DNA of 5,531 nt, from contig MNYI01000153.1 in the NCBI GenBank assembly GCA_001873945.1, positions 1 through 5,531 of the forward strand, given 5' to 3'. This stretch comes from Candidatus Desantisbacteria bacterium CG2_30_40_21. GTDB taxonomy: Bacteria > UBA9089 > CG2-30-40-21. The notes beneath the pieces were generated by a model. That model saw only the letters and a program-made list of their open reading frames with translations, ran no database searches and was not told the DNA's origin. The translations under genes and the position numbers were made by a program. Shown here one piece after another: positions 5,438 to 5,531 of this stretch (the first letter of the stretch is position 1; every line of letters begins with the position of its first letter).

Positions 5438-5531
5438 TTAATCTCCATATCTCCCCCTACCTTATCCCTGCCTCCAATATAAAACATGAAGGCATACCCG
5501 TACCATAGCCGTAGAGTTTTCTGGATGAGGC

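Noticed and set aside
5355..5440. CGATTA repeated at 5355-5360 and 5435-5440 as a target duplication of the hairpin repeat.
   Set aside because: The right copy overlaps the palindrome arm and the left copy lies 12 bases away from the other arm, so it does not flank the element cleanly.
5486..5531. Open frame starting ATG-AAG-GCA at the right edge.
   Set aside because: Only 15 codons are visible, with no ribosome binding site; it cannot be supported from this window.
1..5531. CRISPR arrays, tRNA or rRNA genes, and known riboswitches.
   Set aside because: No regularly spaced direct repeats and no tRNA, rRNA or riboswitch patterns were seen on either strand.

Overview
The window reads as chromosomal DNA from an AT-rich anaerobic-type bacterium. 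All recognisable genes are on the + strand and have good Shine-Dalgarno sites. A deep-branching Gram-negative lineage such as Brocadiales-type Planctomycetota or Nitrospirota would fit the heptosyltransferase-like gene, the rpmE/thyX/prfA grouping and the palindromic repeats. This placement is an impression from protein style, not a demonstrated assignment.

Layout: (1) 1-234 is the 3' end of a PD-(D/E)XK-type nuclease-like protein. (2) 254-1477 is a GT9 (heptosyltransferase-like) glycosyltransferase. (3) 1478-1660 is intergenic and holds a strong extended -10 promoter with two dyads, one over the -35 and one over the likely start site. (4) The promoter drives rpmE (zinc-type L31), then thyX (flavin-dependent thymidylate synthase), then a 34-codon single-helix membrane microprotein overlapping the thyX stop. 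(5) Next comes a compact pair, an ABC-type AAA ATPase (2797-3693) and a small PD-(D/E)XK nuclease-like protein (3686-4207). (6) The nuclease gene overlaps prfA (release factor 1, 4200-5279). (7) The last 252 bases have no supportable gene but contain a long perfect hairpin repeat.

Two things stand out. First, the ATPase-nuclease pair has the architecture of a defence or DNA-damage module, is clearly AT-richer than its neighbours (about 31% G+C in sampled stretches, against 44-47% in thyX and prfA), and sits inside what otherwise looks like a housekeeping translation/nucleotide operon, coupled by 8-base overlaps to the essential prfA. Second, an 80-bp palindrome between rpmE and thyX is exactly bounded by an 8-bp direct repeat, GATAGGAG, which includes the thyX Shine-Dalgarno core. 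This looks like a MITE-like insertion that duplicated the ribosome binding site of the gene it landed in front of.

Working together: rpmE, thyX, the microprotein, the ATPase, the nuclease and prfA are closely spaced or overlapping with no recognisable terminator between them, so they are probably co-transcribed from the rpmE promoter. GT9 and the 5' nuclease fragment belong to a separate upstream unit.
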